Positions 17,862 through 26,625 of a DNA stretch of 64,000 bases are shown one piece after another. Every line of letters begins with the position of its first letter. Position 1 is the stretch's first letter. The notes beneath the pieces are model-generated. The model did no database searches, was not told where the DNA came from, and saw only the letters and a list, made by a program, of their open reading frames with translations. The translations under genes were made by a program, and so were the position numbers. The stretch is from Aestuariibacter sp. GS-14 (GTDB lineage Bacteria; Pseudomonadota; Gammaproteobacteria; Enterobacterales; Alteromonadaceae): the NCBI RefSeq assembly GCF_006494365.1, contig NZ_VHIP01000017.1:38989-102988 (forward strand). Reading direction: 5' to 3'.

Positions 17862-18737
17862 ATGACTAAAGTTGTTTTAATCACAGGTACATCAACTGGC
17901 TTTGGGCGCGATACCGCCAACACACTGGCTAAGGAAGGCTTTGCTGTTTTTGCTGCAATGCGCGACATTACCGGTAAAAATAAGCAGCATGCTGACTCAC
18001 TGCGAAATAGTGGTATTCAGGTAGTAGAACTGGATGTAACCAATGTGCATTCGGTTAATCAAGCGGTTGATGAAGTACTTCGTCAGGCTGGGCGTATTGA
18101 TGTACTTATCAATAATGCGGGGGTGGCCTATGCAGGCGTGTCCGAAGCGTTTACAGATGAACAGGTTCAGCAACTTTTCGACGTTAATGTAATTGGCGTT
18201 CACCGGGTCTCGCGCGCAGTTTTACCCATTATGAGAGTCAGGGGAACAGGCTTGATTATTAACATCGGCTCCATACTGGGCCGTGTTACCTTCCCCTTTT
18301 TCGGACTTTATGGCGCTACCAAATTCGCCCTGGAAGCCATAACAGATAGCCTTCGATACGAACTGTCACCGCTTGGTATCGACGTAGCTTTGATACAACC
18401 AAGCGCTTATCCCACGCAAATGTACGCAAGTGTAAGCCAGCCAAATGACAGCGCACGAGCAAATGACTATGGCCAGGTAGGTGAGATTCCCTCGTCGATG
18501 TTTGCCAGCTTTATGGCAATGTTTGCATCAGATAATGCGCCTGACCCACATGATGTTGCAGAATCCATTCTGCAACTGGTTCAAACGCCACATGGTCAAC
18601 GACCTGATCGAACCGTGGTAGGTGAAGGATTCGGAGCCAACCAGGTAAACGATGCTGTATCCTCGATTCAGTCGGCAACCATTAAAGCACTAGGGTTACA
18701 GCAGTTGGAACCTAAACACGCCGCCTCACAAGGCTAA
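17862..18737 (+). CDS. Short-chain dehydrogenase/reductase
   Basis: A 291-residue classical SDR. The cofactor loop TGTSTGFG (residues 8-15), NNAG (about 86-89), the catalytic Ser in NIGSILGR and YGATK (Tyr/Lys catalytic pair, about residues 150-154) are all present. It probably reduces or oxidises a carbonyl/alcohol with NAD(P)H; the substrate is unknown. Divergent LysR regulation is likely. Confidence 0.88.
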   Translation: MTKVVLITGTSTGFGRDTANTLAKEGFAVFAAMRDITGKNKQHADSLRNSGIQVVELDVTNVHSVNQAVDEVLRQAGRIDVLINNAGVAYAGVSEAFTDEQVQQLFDVNVIGVHRVSRAVLPIMRVRGTGLIINIGSILGRVTFPFFGLYGATKFALEAITDSLRYELSPLGIDVALIQPSAYPTQMYASVSQPNDSARANDYGQVGEIPSSMFASFMAMFASDNAPDPHDVAESILQLVQTPHGQRPDRTVVGEGFGANQVNDAVSSIQSATIKALGLQQLEPKHAASQG

Positions 18738-18762
18738 AGCCGCGCCTGAAGCGCTTGGTACT

Positions 18763-19311
18763 TTACAAGCGCTTCTCTATATTCACTTCCACGCTGGAGG
18801 TGACATCGGCTCCTTCTATGGTGAGCCACATTTGACCATCCTGAATGGTGGCCTGAATTTGCATAGAACGCTGCACCGCTTTCACCAACGCTTCGGCCAG
18901 TTCATCCGGAACGGTAAACACTGACAGATTTTTCCTGACCTGTAGTTTGGCATGTTCTTTCTTCCACCACATATCAAAACTGTTATCGGCATAGGCAAAA
19001 ATCTGCATCTGCTGACTCTGATTACAGCCCTTTTTGATACGTTGCTCCGACGGCTGGCCCAATTCAATCCATAGCTCAATTTCATCGCTGTAACTCTTTT
19101 GCCATAAGTCGGGCACCTCATCATCGGATAGCCCTTTGGTGAACTGTAACCGCTCATGCGCATTGGCAATAAACGCTATGATGCGCAGCATCATTCGCTC
19201 ATCGTTTTCCGACGGATGACGGGCTATCGTGAGGTTGTGGCTTTGATAGTAGTTGCGATCCATATCCGAAATGGATATGTCAGCTTTAAAGATGGTTGCT
19301 TTGAGTGCCAT
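18763..19311 (-). CDS. yaeQ: YaeQ family protein
   Basis: A 182-residue YaeQ protein. The family start MALKATIFKADISISDMDRNYY, the central RHPSENDERMMLRIIAF and LWIELGQPSEQRIKKGC are all recognisable. YaeQ has a fold related to PD-(D/E)xK nucleases, with no proven enzymatic role. Length is typical. It converges with the SDR gene, 25 bases apart. Confidence 0.9.
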   Translation of the reverse strand: MALKATIFKADISISDMDRNYYQSHNLTIARHPSENDERMMLRIIAFIANAHERLQFTKGLSDDEVPDLWQKSYSDEIELWIELGQPSEQRIKKGCNQSQQMQIFAYADNSFDMWWKKEHAKLQVRKNLSVFTVPDELAEALVKAVQRSMQIQATIQDGQMWLTIEGADVTSSVEVNIEKRL

Positions 19312-19408
19312 GCAGGGTGTTCCCAGGTTACAGATTACGCCAGCAATACAAGGTAAAAGTTAACCTGTCTCTGGTAAATTTCGTCGGTATGGTAGCAGCT
19401 TTTATAGC

Positions 19409-19460
19409 TTGCCGTCATGGATTGCCGTTATGGATTGCCGTTACGGATTGCAGTCAAAGC
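19409..19460 (+). repeat. 13-bp tandem repeat, three good copies plus one decayed
   Basis: The unit TTGCCGTTATGGA repeats at 19409, 19422 and 19435 with single-base changes, and a degenerate fourth copy (TTGCAGTCAAAGC) starts at 19448. The array is intergenic, upstream of the small membrane protein gene. Confidence 0.7.
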
Positions 19461-19554
19461 TAGCCGTGCATTTTCCGCTGAGTTATTGTAAGTAGCAGCG
19501 TACAGTACTTTTAGCCTGTCTGGCTGAATTCAGGTAATCGTTACCTCAGGAACA

Positions 19555-19851
19555 GTGAGTGTTAGGATGAAGCAGCACAATCGGGTTCAATTAAGCTTTC
19601 CCTCCATTATTAAGATATTTGCCATGTATGGCCTGGCTTTGGATGTTGTTTTCATCCTGTTATATCTGCCCACTACGCTAATCGGCTCTGATATCGCGGC
19701 ATGGGTTGAGTTTACGGGCGCACTGATTTTATGCCCTTTACTATTCTTTCTGGTGGCAACGTTAGGCTACCCGTTTTTTGCACTCATTAACCGCGCCCGT
19801 GGCGGTTTGATGTTAACCGTTGTTCGCACACAGGATAAAAGCGGTAATTAA
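19555..19851 (+). CDS. Small membrane protein, unknown
   Basis: A 98-residue protein with two hydrophobic segments (about residues 20-45 and 52-78) and basic ends. I do not recognise a family. The start is uncertain: GTG at 19555 has AGGA 5 bases upstream, while ATG at 19567 is closer to the hydrophobic domain but has poorer spacing. It converges on the HDAC-like gene with a 13-base gap. Confidence 0.6.
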   Translation: MSVRMKQHNRVQLSFPSIIKIFAMYGLALDVVFILLYLPTTLIGSDIAAWVEFTGALILCPLLFFLVATLGYPFFALINRARGGLMLTVVRTQDKSGN

Positions 19852-19864
19852 CCCTTGTTGCCCG

Positions 19865-20797
19865 TTAATGGTTCTGCTCATCGCCGTGCAGGCCTTTTAT
19901 ATGCGCCACCACACTGCGTCCCAGTGCACTTAAGTTATAACCACCTTCCAGCATACTCACAATGCGGCCATGACACACTTTGTCGGCGACTTTGCGCAAT
20001 TGCTGGCTGATCCAGTGGTAATCGTCCTCTCGCAGGCGAAGCTGGCCCATGTGATCTTCCGCATGGGCATCAAAGCCCGCGCTTATCAGGATGAGTTGAG
20101 GCTGATAGTTTATTAGCGCATCAAACCAATAACTTACGGCTTTGCGAAAGGCCTCACTGTTTGAACCGGCTTCCAATGGCGCACAGAGAATATTACTGGC
20201 AGACACCGGAGAACCGCTATGCGGGTAAAACGGATGCTGGAATGACGAACACATCATGATGCGCCGGTCCCCACCAATGATATGCTCGGTGCCATTGCCG
20301 TGATGAACGTCGAAATCCACAATAGCCACCCGCGATAAATCGTATTTTTTTATCGCATAGCGCGCGGCTACCGCAATATTGTTAAACAGGCAGAAGCCCA
20401 TGGCGTTGTCGTATTCAGCATGGTGACCGGGTGGTCTTACCGCGCAAAATGCCTGTCTGTTGCTGCCTTCCATTACCCAATCCACCGCATCGCAACCTGC
20501 ACCAGCCGCATACAATGCCGCGCTCAGTGTAATTGGTGTCATACCGGTGTCCTGTTCCAGCCAAATCACGCCGGTTTTGGGTGCGCGCTGAAAAATACTG
20601 TCGATATAGTAAGGGTCGTGCGCCAGCGCCAGGTTTTCGCGTTTTACTGGCTTGGCATCGGCGTGCTGACACACCATGTCCAATCCGGATGACAGTAACT
20701 GATCGTCGATGGCGTATAAGCGGTCCGGATGCTCGGGATGTTCACCAGAGACATCGTGATGCACGCAGTCTTTACCCCGGAAGATTTTAATAGTCAT
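19865..20797 (-). CDS. Histone deacetylase family (AcuC-like) protein
   Basis: A 310-residue class II HDAC-like zinc deacetylase. Catalytic features are intact: RPPGHHAEYDNAMGFCLFNN (the His pair), VDFDVHHGNGTEHI (Asp and His zinc ligands) and SAGFDAHAEDHMG (Asp ligand). It would remove acetyl groups from protein lysines, polyamines or other amides. Its ATG overlaps the stop of the upstream CoA-transferase/GNAT gene by 4 bases, so the two are translationally coupled; this suggests an acetylation/deacetylation pair acting around acetyl-CoA metabolism. Confidence 0.9.
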   Translation of the reverse strand: MTIKIFRGKDCVHHDVSGEHPEHPDRLYAIDDQLLSSGLDMVCQHADAKPVKRENLALAHDPYYIDSIFQRAPKTGVIWLEQDTGMTPITLSAALYAAGAGCDAVDWVMEGSNRQAFCAVRPPGHHAEYDNAMGFCLFNNIAVAARYAIKKYDLSRVAIVDFDVHHGNGTEHIIGGDRRIMMCSSFQHPFYPHSGSPVSASNILCAPLEAGSNSEAFRKAVSYWFDALINYQPQLILISAGFDAHAEDHMGQLRLREDDYHWISQQLRKVADKVCHGRIVSMLEGGYNLSALGRSVVAHIKGLHGDEQNH

Positions 20798-22650
20798 GCG
20801 CTTTCCTCCTGATTGGCGTCCTGTAATGGCAAAGCAAGTTCGACTTCACTCGGATCGCCGCTGAACAATCGCTTAAATCCGTGGTGTTCAAAAATGGCTA
20901 TCATGGGTTTATTGTCGGCCCGGCAGAAAGCCAGCATTTTGTTAATCTTACGTTTCTGCGCAATATCGATGAGCGTTGTCAGCAGCTTGCTGGCCATGCC
21001 CTTCCCCTGCTGGGTTTCCCGGGTCACAAACGCCGCTTCACAGGTATTGTCGTGCTCGTTGTAATAGAACCGGCCAACCGCGTGAATGGTGATACGCGAG
21101 CCTTCCTGCCGCACAATACACAAGGCCGCATCAGAGCTTTGATCCACACTCACCAAATTACAGGATTTCTCCCGGGACATTTGTTTAGGGTCGTAGTTGT
21201 AACGCAAGCGCAGGGTTTCTTTGGTATGGGAGTAGAAGAATTCCTGCAAGCGTCGCTCATCGGCTGGGTTAAGCGGGCGCAAATAAAACGTTTCGCCATT
21301 TACCACCATTTTATGAAGCTGAATAGCACCCAGTTCAGGAATATCCGTGGGGTATTTTTGCTGATAGTGCGGTACCCAATAGTTCTGACGTACCTCGGCG
21401 AGTAGCTTGGCCCGGAATTTAGGGTGGGCCACCCGAATAAGCTCAAGGGCACGTTCGCGTATACTTTTACCACGCAACGAAGCAATGCCGTATTCGGTAA
21501 CAATGTAGTGAACATTGCCGCGGGACGTCACTACACCAGAGCCTTCGGCAATGTGCGGTACAATACGCGACACGGTTTCATTTTTGGCCGTAGAAGGCAA
21601 CGCAATAATAGGCTTACCGCCCTTGCTCATCGACGCACCGGAAACAAAATCGACCTGCCCACCAATACCACTGTAAAAATCGAAGCCCAGTGAATCGGCC
21701 ACCACCTGACCGGTTAAATCCACTTCCAGCGCACTGTTAATGGCAATCATGTTGTCATTTTTAGCAATATTGGTGGGCTTGTTTACATAGCTGCTAGGGT
21801 AAAACTCGATATGCGGATTGTTGTTCACAAAGTCATAGAGTTTCTGACTTCCCATACAAAAGCTGGTGACGATCTTACCTGGGTGAAAGGTCTTCTTGCG
21901 GTTACTGATTGCACCTGCAGCAATCACTTCCATGATGCTATCGGAGAGCATTTCACTGTGGATACCTAAGTCTTTGTGCCGCTCCAGGTATTTCAGGGTC
22001 GCGCTGGGAATTTTTCCCACGCCAAATTGCAACGTGGCACCGTCTTCTACTAGCATGGCCACATACTGACCAATCCGTTCGGTAACACTGTCGATGGGCG
22101 GTGCTTCGATTGTTTGTAGTGGCTGGTCGGCTTCAATGACGGCTGAAAATTCGCTGATGTGTAGGTAAGAATGCCCAGCTGTTCGCGGCATTTGCGGATT
22201 AATCTGCGCAATCACTTTATTGGCATGACGCGCAGCTGACATACAAATATCTACCGACACACCCAACGAACAATAGCCAAATTCATCAGGCGGGCTCACC
22301 ATTACCAACGCCGCATCCAATGGCAGCGTGCCGTCACTGAATAAGCTCGACATCTCAGACAGGAACACCGGTGTATAATCCGCCCGGCCCTCGTCCACGG
22401 CCCGACGCACTTCATCACCATGGATAAAAAAGGTATTTACCTTAAACAGCTGGCGATATTCCTCTTTAGCCCAGCGGTTGTCGCCAAGCGCCAGCATATG
22501 CACCAGTTCGATATCGGTGAATGCCTTGCTGTTCGCAATTAAATCGTCAATAAGTGCATAGGGCACGCCTGCGTTCCCGCCTACAAAAACCCGGCAACCG
22601 GATTTAATCAGCTGCGACCAGTCTGGTCGCGGGGGCAATACTACTGTCAT
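20794..22650 (-). CDS. Acetyl-CoA hydrolase/transferase fused to GNAT acetyltransferase
   Basis: A 618-residue two-domain protein. Residues about 5-430 are an acetyl-CoA hydrolase / 4-hydroxybutyrate CoA-transferase-like domain (FVGGNAGVPYALIDDLI, LQFGVGKIPSATLKYL, GSGVVTSRGNVHYIVTEYG). After a short linker, residues about 450-610 form a GNAT N-acetyltransferase domain with the acetyl-CoA loop TQQGKGMASKLLTTLI. The fusion links a CoA-thioester enzyme to an acetyl donor-dependent modifier. It is coupled to the HDAC-like gene. A regulatory acetylation role is inferred; substrates are unknown. Confidence 0.88.
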   Translation of the reverse strand: MTVVLPPRPDWSQLIKSGCRVFVGGNAGVPYALIDDLIANSKAFTDIELVHMLALGDNRWAKEEYRQLFKVNTFFIHGDEVRRAVDEGRADYTPVFLSEMSSLFSDGTLPLDAALVMVSPPDEFGYCSLGVSVDICMSAARHANKVIAQINPQMPRTAGHSYLHISEFSAVIEADQPLQTIEAPPIDSVTERIGQYVAMLVEDGATLQFGVGKIPSATLKYLERHKDLGIHSEMLSDSIMEVIAAGAISNRKKTFHPGKIVTSFCMGSQKLYDFVNNNPHIEFYPSSYVNKPTNIAKNDNMIAINSALEVDLTGQVVADSLGFDFYSGIGGQVDFVSGASMSKGGKPIIALPSTAKNETVSRIVPHIAEGSGVVTSRGNVHYIVTEYGIASLRGKSIRERALELIRVAHPKFRAKLLAEVRQNYWVPHYQQKYPTDIPELGAIQLHKMVVNGETFYLRPLNPADERRLQEFFYSHTKETLRLRYNYDPKQMSREKSCNLVSVDQSSDAALCIVRQEGSRITIHAVGRFYYNEHDNTCEAAFVTRETQQGKGMASKLLTTLIDIAQKRKINKMLAFCRADNKPMIAIFEHHGFKRLFSGDPSEVELALPLQDANQEESA

Positions 22651-22790
22651 CGCTGTGCTCCCTGTTCTCGGTATTTCCTAATACCGATTCACCTCAAATT
22701 CACTAACAGTAATGATGCCACAGAACGCATTTCAGAACAGATTGAAATGGCGGAATATTGATCTGGTTTAGGGTATTTACTACCAATGGA

Positions 22791-23231
22791 TTAGGTGGCA
22801 GGGAAAGAGAGGATGTAACCGATTGCGATGCCGACAACAAGCCCTATCAAGCCACACGTAATATTGCGGCTACCCAACCAGGCGCTGCTTGCTTCGTGCT
22901 TTGGCGCAAGGCCCTCTGAATCAACAATAACCGCACTTTCTGCTGATTCAACGTAGTTGATGTCATCCGAAGCTGGTGGATGCTCTGTTGATTCCGTCTC
23001 GCGCAAGCTCATTACTAATTGCTCAGATGACACAGGGGCATTTTCTGAAATTTGAATGGTCTCAATAACACCGGCCGATGGCGCGACCACTTCAAGCACA
23101 ACTTTATCTGTCTCGACGTCAAACAGGTTTTGATTAAACGCAACCACTTGCCCCTCAGTTACGTATAGTTGAGCTACAAAGGCATTTGAAGTATTTTCTG
23201 GGAGGTGCGGTACCTTGATATCAATGTTCAT
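22791..23231 (-). CDS. Stand-alone lipoyl/biotinyl-domain protein with C-terminal membrane anchor
   Basis: A 146-residue protein. Residues 1-75 form a lipoyl-type beta-barrel closely resembling the first domain of 2-oxoacid dehydrogenase E2 subunits, including the modification loop DVETDKVVLEVVAPSAGVI with the target Lys. A variable Glu/Ser-rich linker follows, and residues about 122-143 form a single membrane helix. No E2 catalytic domain is present. ATG at 23231 is preferred: AAGGA lies just upstream and the domain begins here. A lipoyl domain tethered to the membrane is unusual; function unknown. Confidence 0.75.
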   Translation of the reverse strand: MNIDIKVPHLPENTSNAFVAQLYVTEGQVVAFNQNLFDVETDKVVLEVVAPSAGVIETIQISENAPVSSEQLVMSLRETESTEHPPASDDINYVESAESAVIVDSEGLAPKHEASSAWLGSRNITCGLIGLVVGIAIGYILSFPAT

Positions 23232-23460
23232 AAACCGTCCTTGGATTAAACTCGTTTTCTGCGAAGCGCTTAGTGTCATGCTCGTATCGGAGCTACCCTA
23301 ATGCACGCGTATTCATGAATAACCATACATTACACCTTTTATCTGGTTGTTTTCCATTGATAATTTAAAACAGGTTTTAAAAGCCGACTCAGGAATACCT
23401 GTTGTGTTGGAAAAGGGTTTATGACGTAATACCAATTCACATAGAAGTTTACCCACTAAC

Positions 23461-23490
23461 AAAAAACCCGCTTCAATGAGCGGGCTTTTC
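23461..23490 (-). terminator. Intrinsic terminator of acrAB
   Basis: CCCGCT/AGCGGG arms (23467-23484) with loop TCAATG are flanked by AAAAAA on the left, giving TTTTTT after the stem on the minus strand. It lies about 20 bases after the acrB stop and ends the acrAB transcript. Confidence 0.85.
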
Positions 23491-23502
23491 ACTTTGAAGT
23501 GC

Positions 23503-26500
23503 TTAGTTCTGTTTGGACCTGGAAAATTTGGATATCAACACGTAGAACATAGGTACGAAGAAGATAGCCAGGAAAGTGGCTGCCATCATACCGCCAATTA
23601 CCGTAATACCAATGGCGTTTTGACTTGCCGCACCCGGACCGTTGGCAATAGCCAGTGGTGTTACCCCCAGTATAAATGCCATGGATGTCATCAGAATTGG
23701 ACGGAAACGCTGCTTCGCAGCCATCGTTACCGCTTCCATTACCGATTTGCCTTCTTCTTCCTGCAGTACCTTGGCAAACTCCACAATCAGAATGGCGTTT
23801 TTCGCCGCCAAACCAATGGTGGTAAGGAAAGCTACCTGCAAATACACATCGTTAGACAGATTAAACAGGTAAGCGGCAACTACCGCACCCAAAATACCCA
23901 GTGGCACCACCAGGATCACCGAGAATGGTACCGCCCAGCTTTCGTACAACGCAGCCAGACACAGGAACACGACCAGAATAGAAATGGCGTACAGGAAGCC
24001 CGCCTGCGAGCCTGCAGCACGTTCCTCATAAGACAGCCCGGACCACGCAATTTCAAAGCCTTCAGGTAACACCTGCTCTACCAGATTAACCATTTCCTGC
24101 ATGGCTTCACCTGAACTGATCCCCGGCGCGGCTGACCCTTGCAGGTTTACCGAAGCAACACCATCGAATCGTTCCAGTTGCGGAGAGCCGTAGGTCCATT
24201 TGGATGAAGCAAATGCACTAAACGGCACCATGTCACCCGAGCTGTTGCGCAAATACCACTTGTTCAGATCGTCAGGCATCATACGATGCGGCGCATCGGC
24301 TTGCAGATACACTTTCTTGATGCGCCCATCGTCAATGAAGTCATTCACGTAGGATGAGCCCCAAGCGATTTGAAGTGTGCTGTTAATGTCACTCAGTGAT
24401 ACACCCAAGGCAGTGGCTTTTTCACTGTCGATGTCGATTTTGTATTCAGGCACATCTTCCAGGCCATTAGGACGAACGCCTACCAGTTTCGGATTTTGTG
24501 ATGCCGCACCCAGTAACTGATTTCTGGCTTGCATTAATGCTTCGTGTCCGCGACCTGCTACATCCAATAGCTGTAAATCAAAGCCTGAAGCGTTGCCCAG
24601 TTCGCGAATGGGTGGCGGGAAGAATGCAAACGCGCTGGCATCGATAATTTGCGCCAGTGCCGGATAAGACCGTCCAGCTACCGCTTCTACGCTAGTGCCG
24701 GGCTCGGTGCGCTCAGACCAATCCTTCAGACGAATAAAACCTAACGCTGATGACTGTGCGGAGCCCGCAAAGCTAAAACCGGTCACGGTAAACATGTGTT
24801 CAACCAATTTACCTTCGTTATTCAGGAAATGGTCTTCAACCTTGGCAACCGACTCGAGCGTACGCTCCGCACTGGAACCCGCCGGCGTGTTAAGCATCAT
24901 CATCAGGAAACCCTGATCTTCATTTGGCAGGAATGAACCCGGCAAACGCAGGAAGATCACTGCCATACCCGCTACTAACAGGGCGTAAAGTGCAACAAAG
25001 CGCGCCAGGCGATTTGCCATGAAACGGGTAGCCCCCTGATAGCGGTCGCGGCCTTTATTAAACGTGCGGTTGAACCAGCCAAAGAAACCGGTTTTTGCCT
25101 CGCCTTCCGCATCAGCAGCGCGCAGGAACGTGGCGCACAGCGACGGCGATAGAATAATCGCAACCAACACCGACAACACCATGGCTGAAACAATGGTAAT
25201 AGAGAACTGACGATAGATAGCACCAGCAGAACCAGCGAAAAACGCCATAGGAATAAATACCGTAGACAGTACCGCAGCAATCCCAACCAGCGCACTGGTG
25301 ATCTGACTCATGGACTTTTTAGTGGCTTCTTTGGGGCTTAACCCTTCTTCGTGAATGATACGTTCAACGTTTTCCACTACTACAATGGCATCATCTACCA
25401 ACAGGCCGATTGCCAGTACCAAACCAAACATGGTGAGTACGTTAATGCTAAAGCCGAACGCATAAAGCACGGCGAAGGTGCCTAACAATACTACCGGCAC
25501 GGCTATGGTAGGAATTAAGGTTGCACGCCAGTTTTGCAGGAACAGCAGCATTACAAGAAACACCAGTACAATCGCTTCAAGCAGGGTTTGTACTACCGAT
25601 TTAATCGACAACTCAATGAACGGGCCGCTGTCGATGGGATACACCACTTTTACGCCAGCAGGTAGATTGCTTTTCAGTTCTTCCACCCGGGCTTTTACGC
25701 GATCAATTGTATCCAGGGCGTTGGCACCCGAAGCCAGTGACAGCGCCATACCCGCAGCAGGGTGGCGTTTATAACGGGAAATAACGCCGTAGCTTTCTGA
25801 GCCCAGTTCAACGCGGGCGACGTCACGCAACCGCACCTGTGAACCATCGGCATTCACACGTAGCAAAATACGCTCAAAATCTGCTTCGGTTTGCAGGCGG
25901 GATTGCGCTTGAATAGTCGCGTTTATTTCCTGTCCTGAAATAGCAGGCAAGCCGCCTAATTCACCGGCCGAGACATCGGTGTTTTGTACGGCGATGGCAC
26001 TTTGCACGTCTTGCGGTGTTAAGTTATAGCTGTACAAACGCTGCGGATCTAACCAAATACGCATGGCTTTTTGCGCACCAAAAGCACGCACACTACCTAC
26101 CCCGTCTACCCGTGAAATTGGGTCGCGAAACTTAGACAGCAGAATGTCGCCCAGCTCGTACTGATCAATACTGTCGTCTTCAGAATAGAAGCCCACAGCC
26201 ATCATAAAGCTGTTGTTTGACTTGGTAACCGTTACACCCATTTGCTGCACAGCCGACGGCAACTGCGATACCGCGCCCTGCACTTTGTTTTGGGTTTGCA
26301 CCTGAGCTATGTCTGGATCGGCTTCCGGTTCAAAGGTTAACGTAATGGTCATACGACCATTGGCACTGCTCGACTGGAAATAGCGCAGGTTATCTATAGC
26401 AGTAAGGCGCTGCTCAATAACCTGAGTAACCGCGTTCTCCACCGTTTGTGCAGACGCACCGGGGTATGACGCAGACACGGTTACTGATGGTGGTGCAACC

Positions 26501-26610
26501 GTAGGGTATTGCTGAATAGGCAAACTGGTAATTGCCATTACCCCAGCCAGCATAGTGATAATAGCAAGTACCCATGCGAAAACCGGGCGATCGATAAAAA
26601 ATCTAGCCAT
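23503..26610 (-). CDS. acrB: RND multidrug efflux pump, inner-membrane transporter
   Basis: A 1035-residue HAE1-family RND transporter of normal length. It begins MARFFIDRPVFAWVLAIITM, has twelve predicted membrane helices in two halves separated by large periplasmic loops, and the proton-relay helix VLAIGLLVDDAIVVVENVER with the Asp pair. It exports hydrophobic drugs, detergents or bile-like compounds using proton influx. It follows the adaptor gene by 15 bases in the same operon. No outer-membrane channel gene is present here, so a TolC-like protein encoded elsewhere must complete the pump. Confidence 0.95.
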   Translation of the reverse strand: MARFFIDRPVFAWVLAIITMLAGVMAITSLPIQQYPTVAPPSVTVSASYPGASAQTVENAVTQVIEQRLTAIDNLRYFQSSSANGRMTITLTFEPEADPDIAQVQTQNKVQGAVSQLPSAVQQMGVTVTKSNNSFMMAVGFYSEDDSIDQYELGDILLSKFRDPISRVDGVGSVRAFGAQKAMRIWLDPQRLYSYNLTPQDVQSAIAVQNTDVSAGELGGLPAISGQEINATIQAQSRLQTEADFERILLRVNADGSQVRLRDVARVELGSESYGVISRYKRHPAAGMALSLASGANALDTIDRVKARVEELKSNLPAGVKVVYPIDSGPFIELSIKSVVQTLLEAIVLVFLVMLLFLQNWRATLIPTIAVPVVLLGTFAVLYAFGFSINVLTMFGLVLAIGLLVDDAIVVVENVERIIHEEGLSPKEATKKSMSQITSALVGIAAVLSTVFIPMAFFAGSAGAIYRQFSITIVSAMVLSVLVAIILSPSLCATFLRAADAEGEAKTGFFGWFNRTFNKGRDRYQGATRFMANRLARFVALYALLVAGMAVIFLRLPGSFLPNEDQGFLMMMLNTPAGSSAERTLESVAKVEDHFLNNEGKLVEHMFTVTGFSFAGSAQSSALGFIRLKDWSERTEPGTSVEAVAGRSYPALAQIIDASAFAFFPPPIRELGNASGFDLQLLDVAGRGHEALMQARNQLLGAASQNPKLVGVRPNGLEDVPEYKIDIDSEKATALGVSLSDINSTLQIAWGSSYVNDFIDDGRIKKVYLQADAPHRMMPDDLNKWYLRNSSGDMVPFSAFASSKWTYGSPQLERFDGVASVNLQGSAAPGISSGEAMQEMVNLVEQVLPEGFEIAWSGLSYEERAAGSQAGFLYAISILVVFLCLAALYESWAVPFSVILVVPLGILGAVVAAYLFNLSNDVYLQVAFLTTIGLAAKNAILIVEFAKVLQEEEGKSVMEAVTMAAKQRFRPILMTSMAFILGVTPLAIANGPGAASQNAIGITVIGGMMAATFLAIFFVPMFYVLISKFSRSKQN

Positions 26611-26625
26611 GAATGGGTCCTGTTA

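Noticed and set aside
23476-24069. 197-codon frame opposite acrB
   Set aside because: It is antisense to conserved RND coding sequence and has a His/Gln/Cys-rich composition typical of shadow frames.
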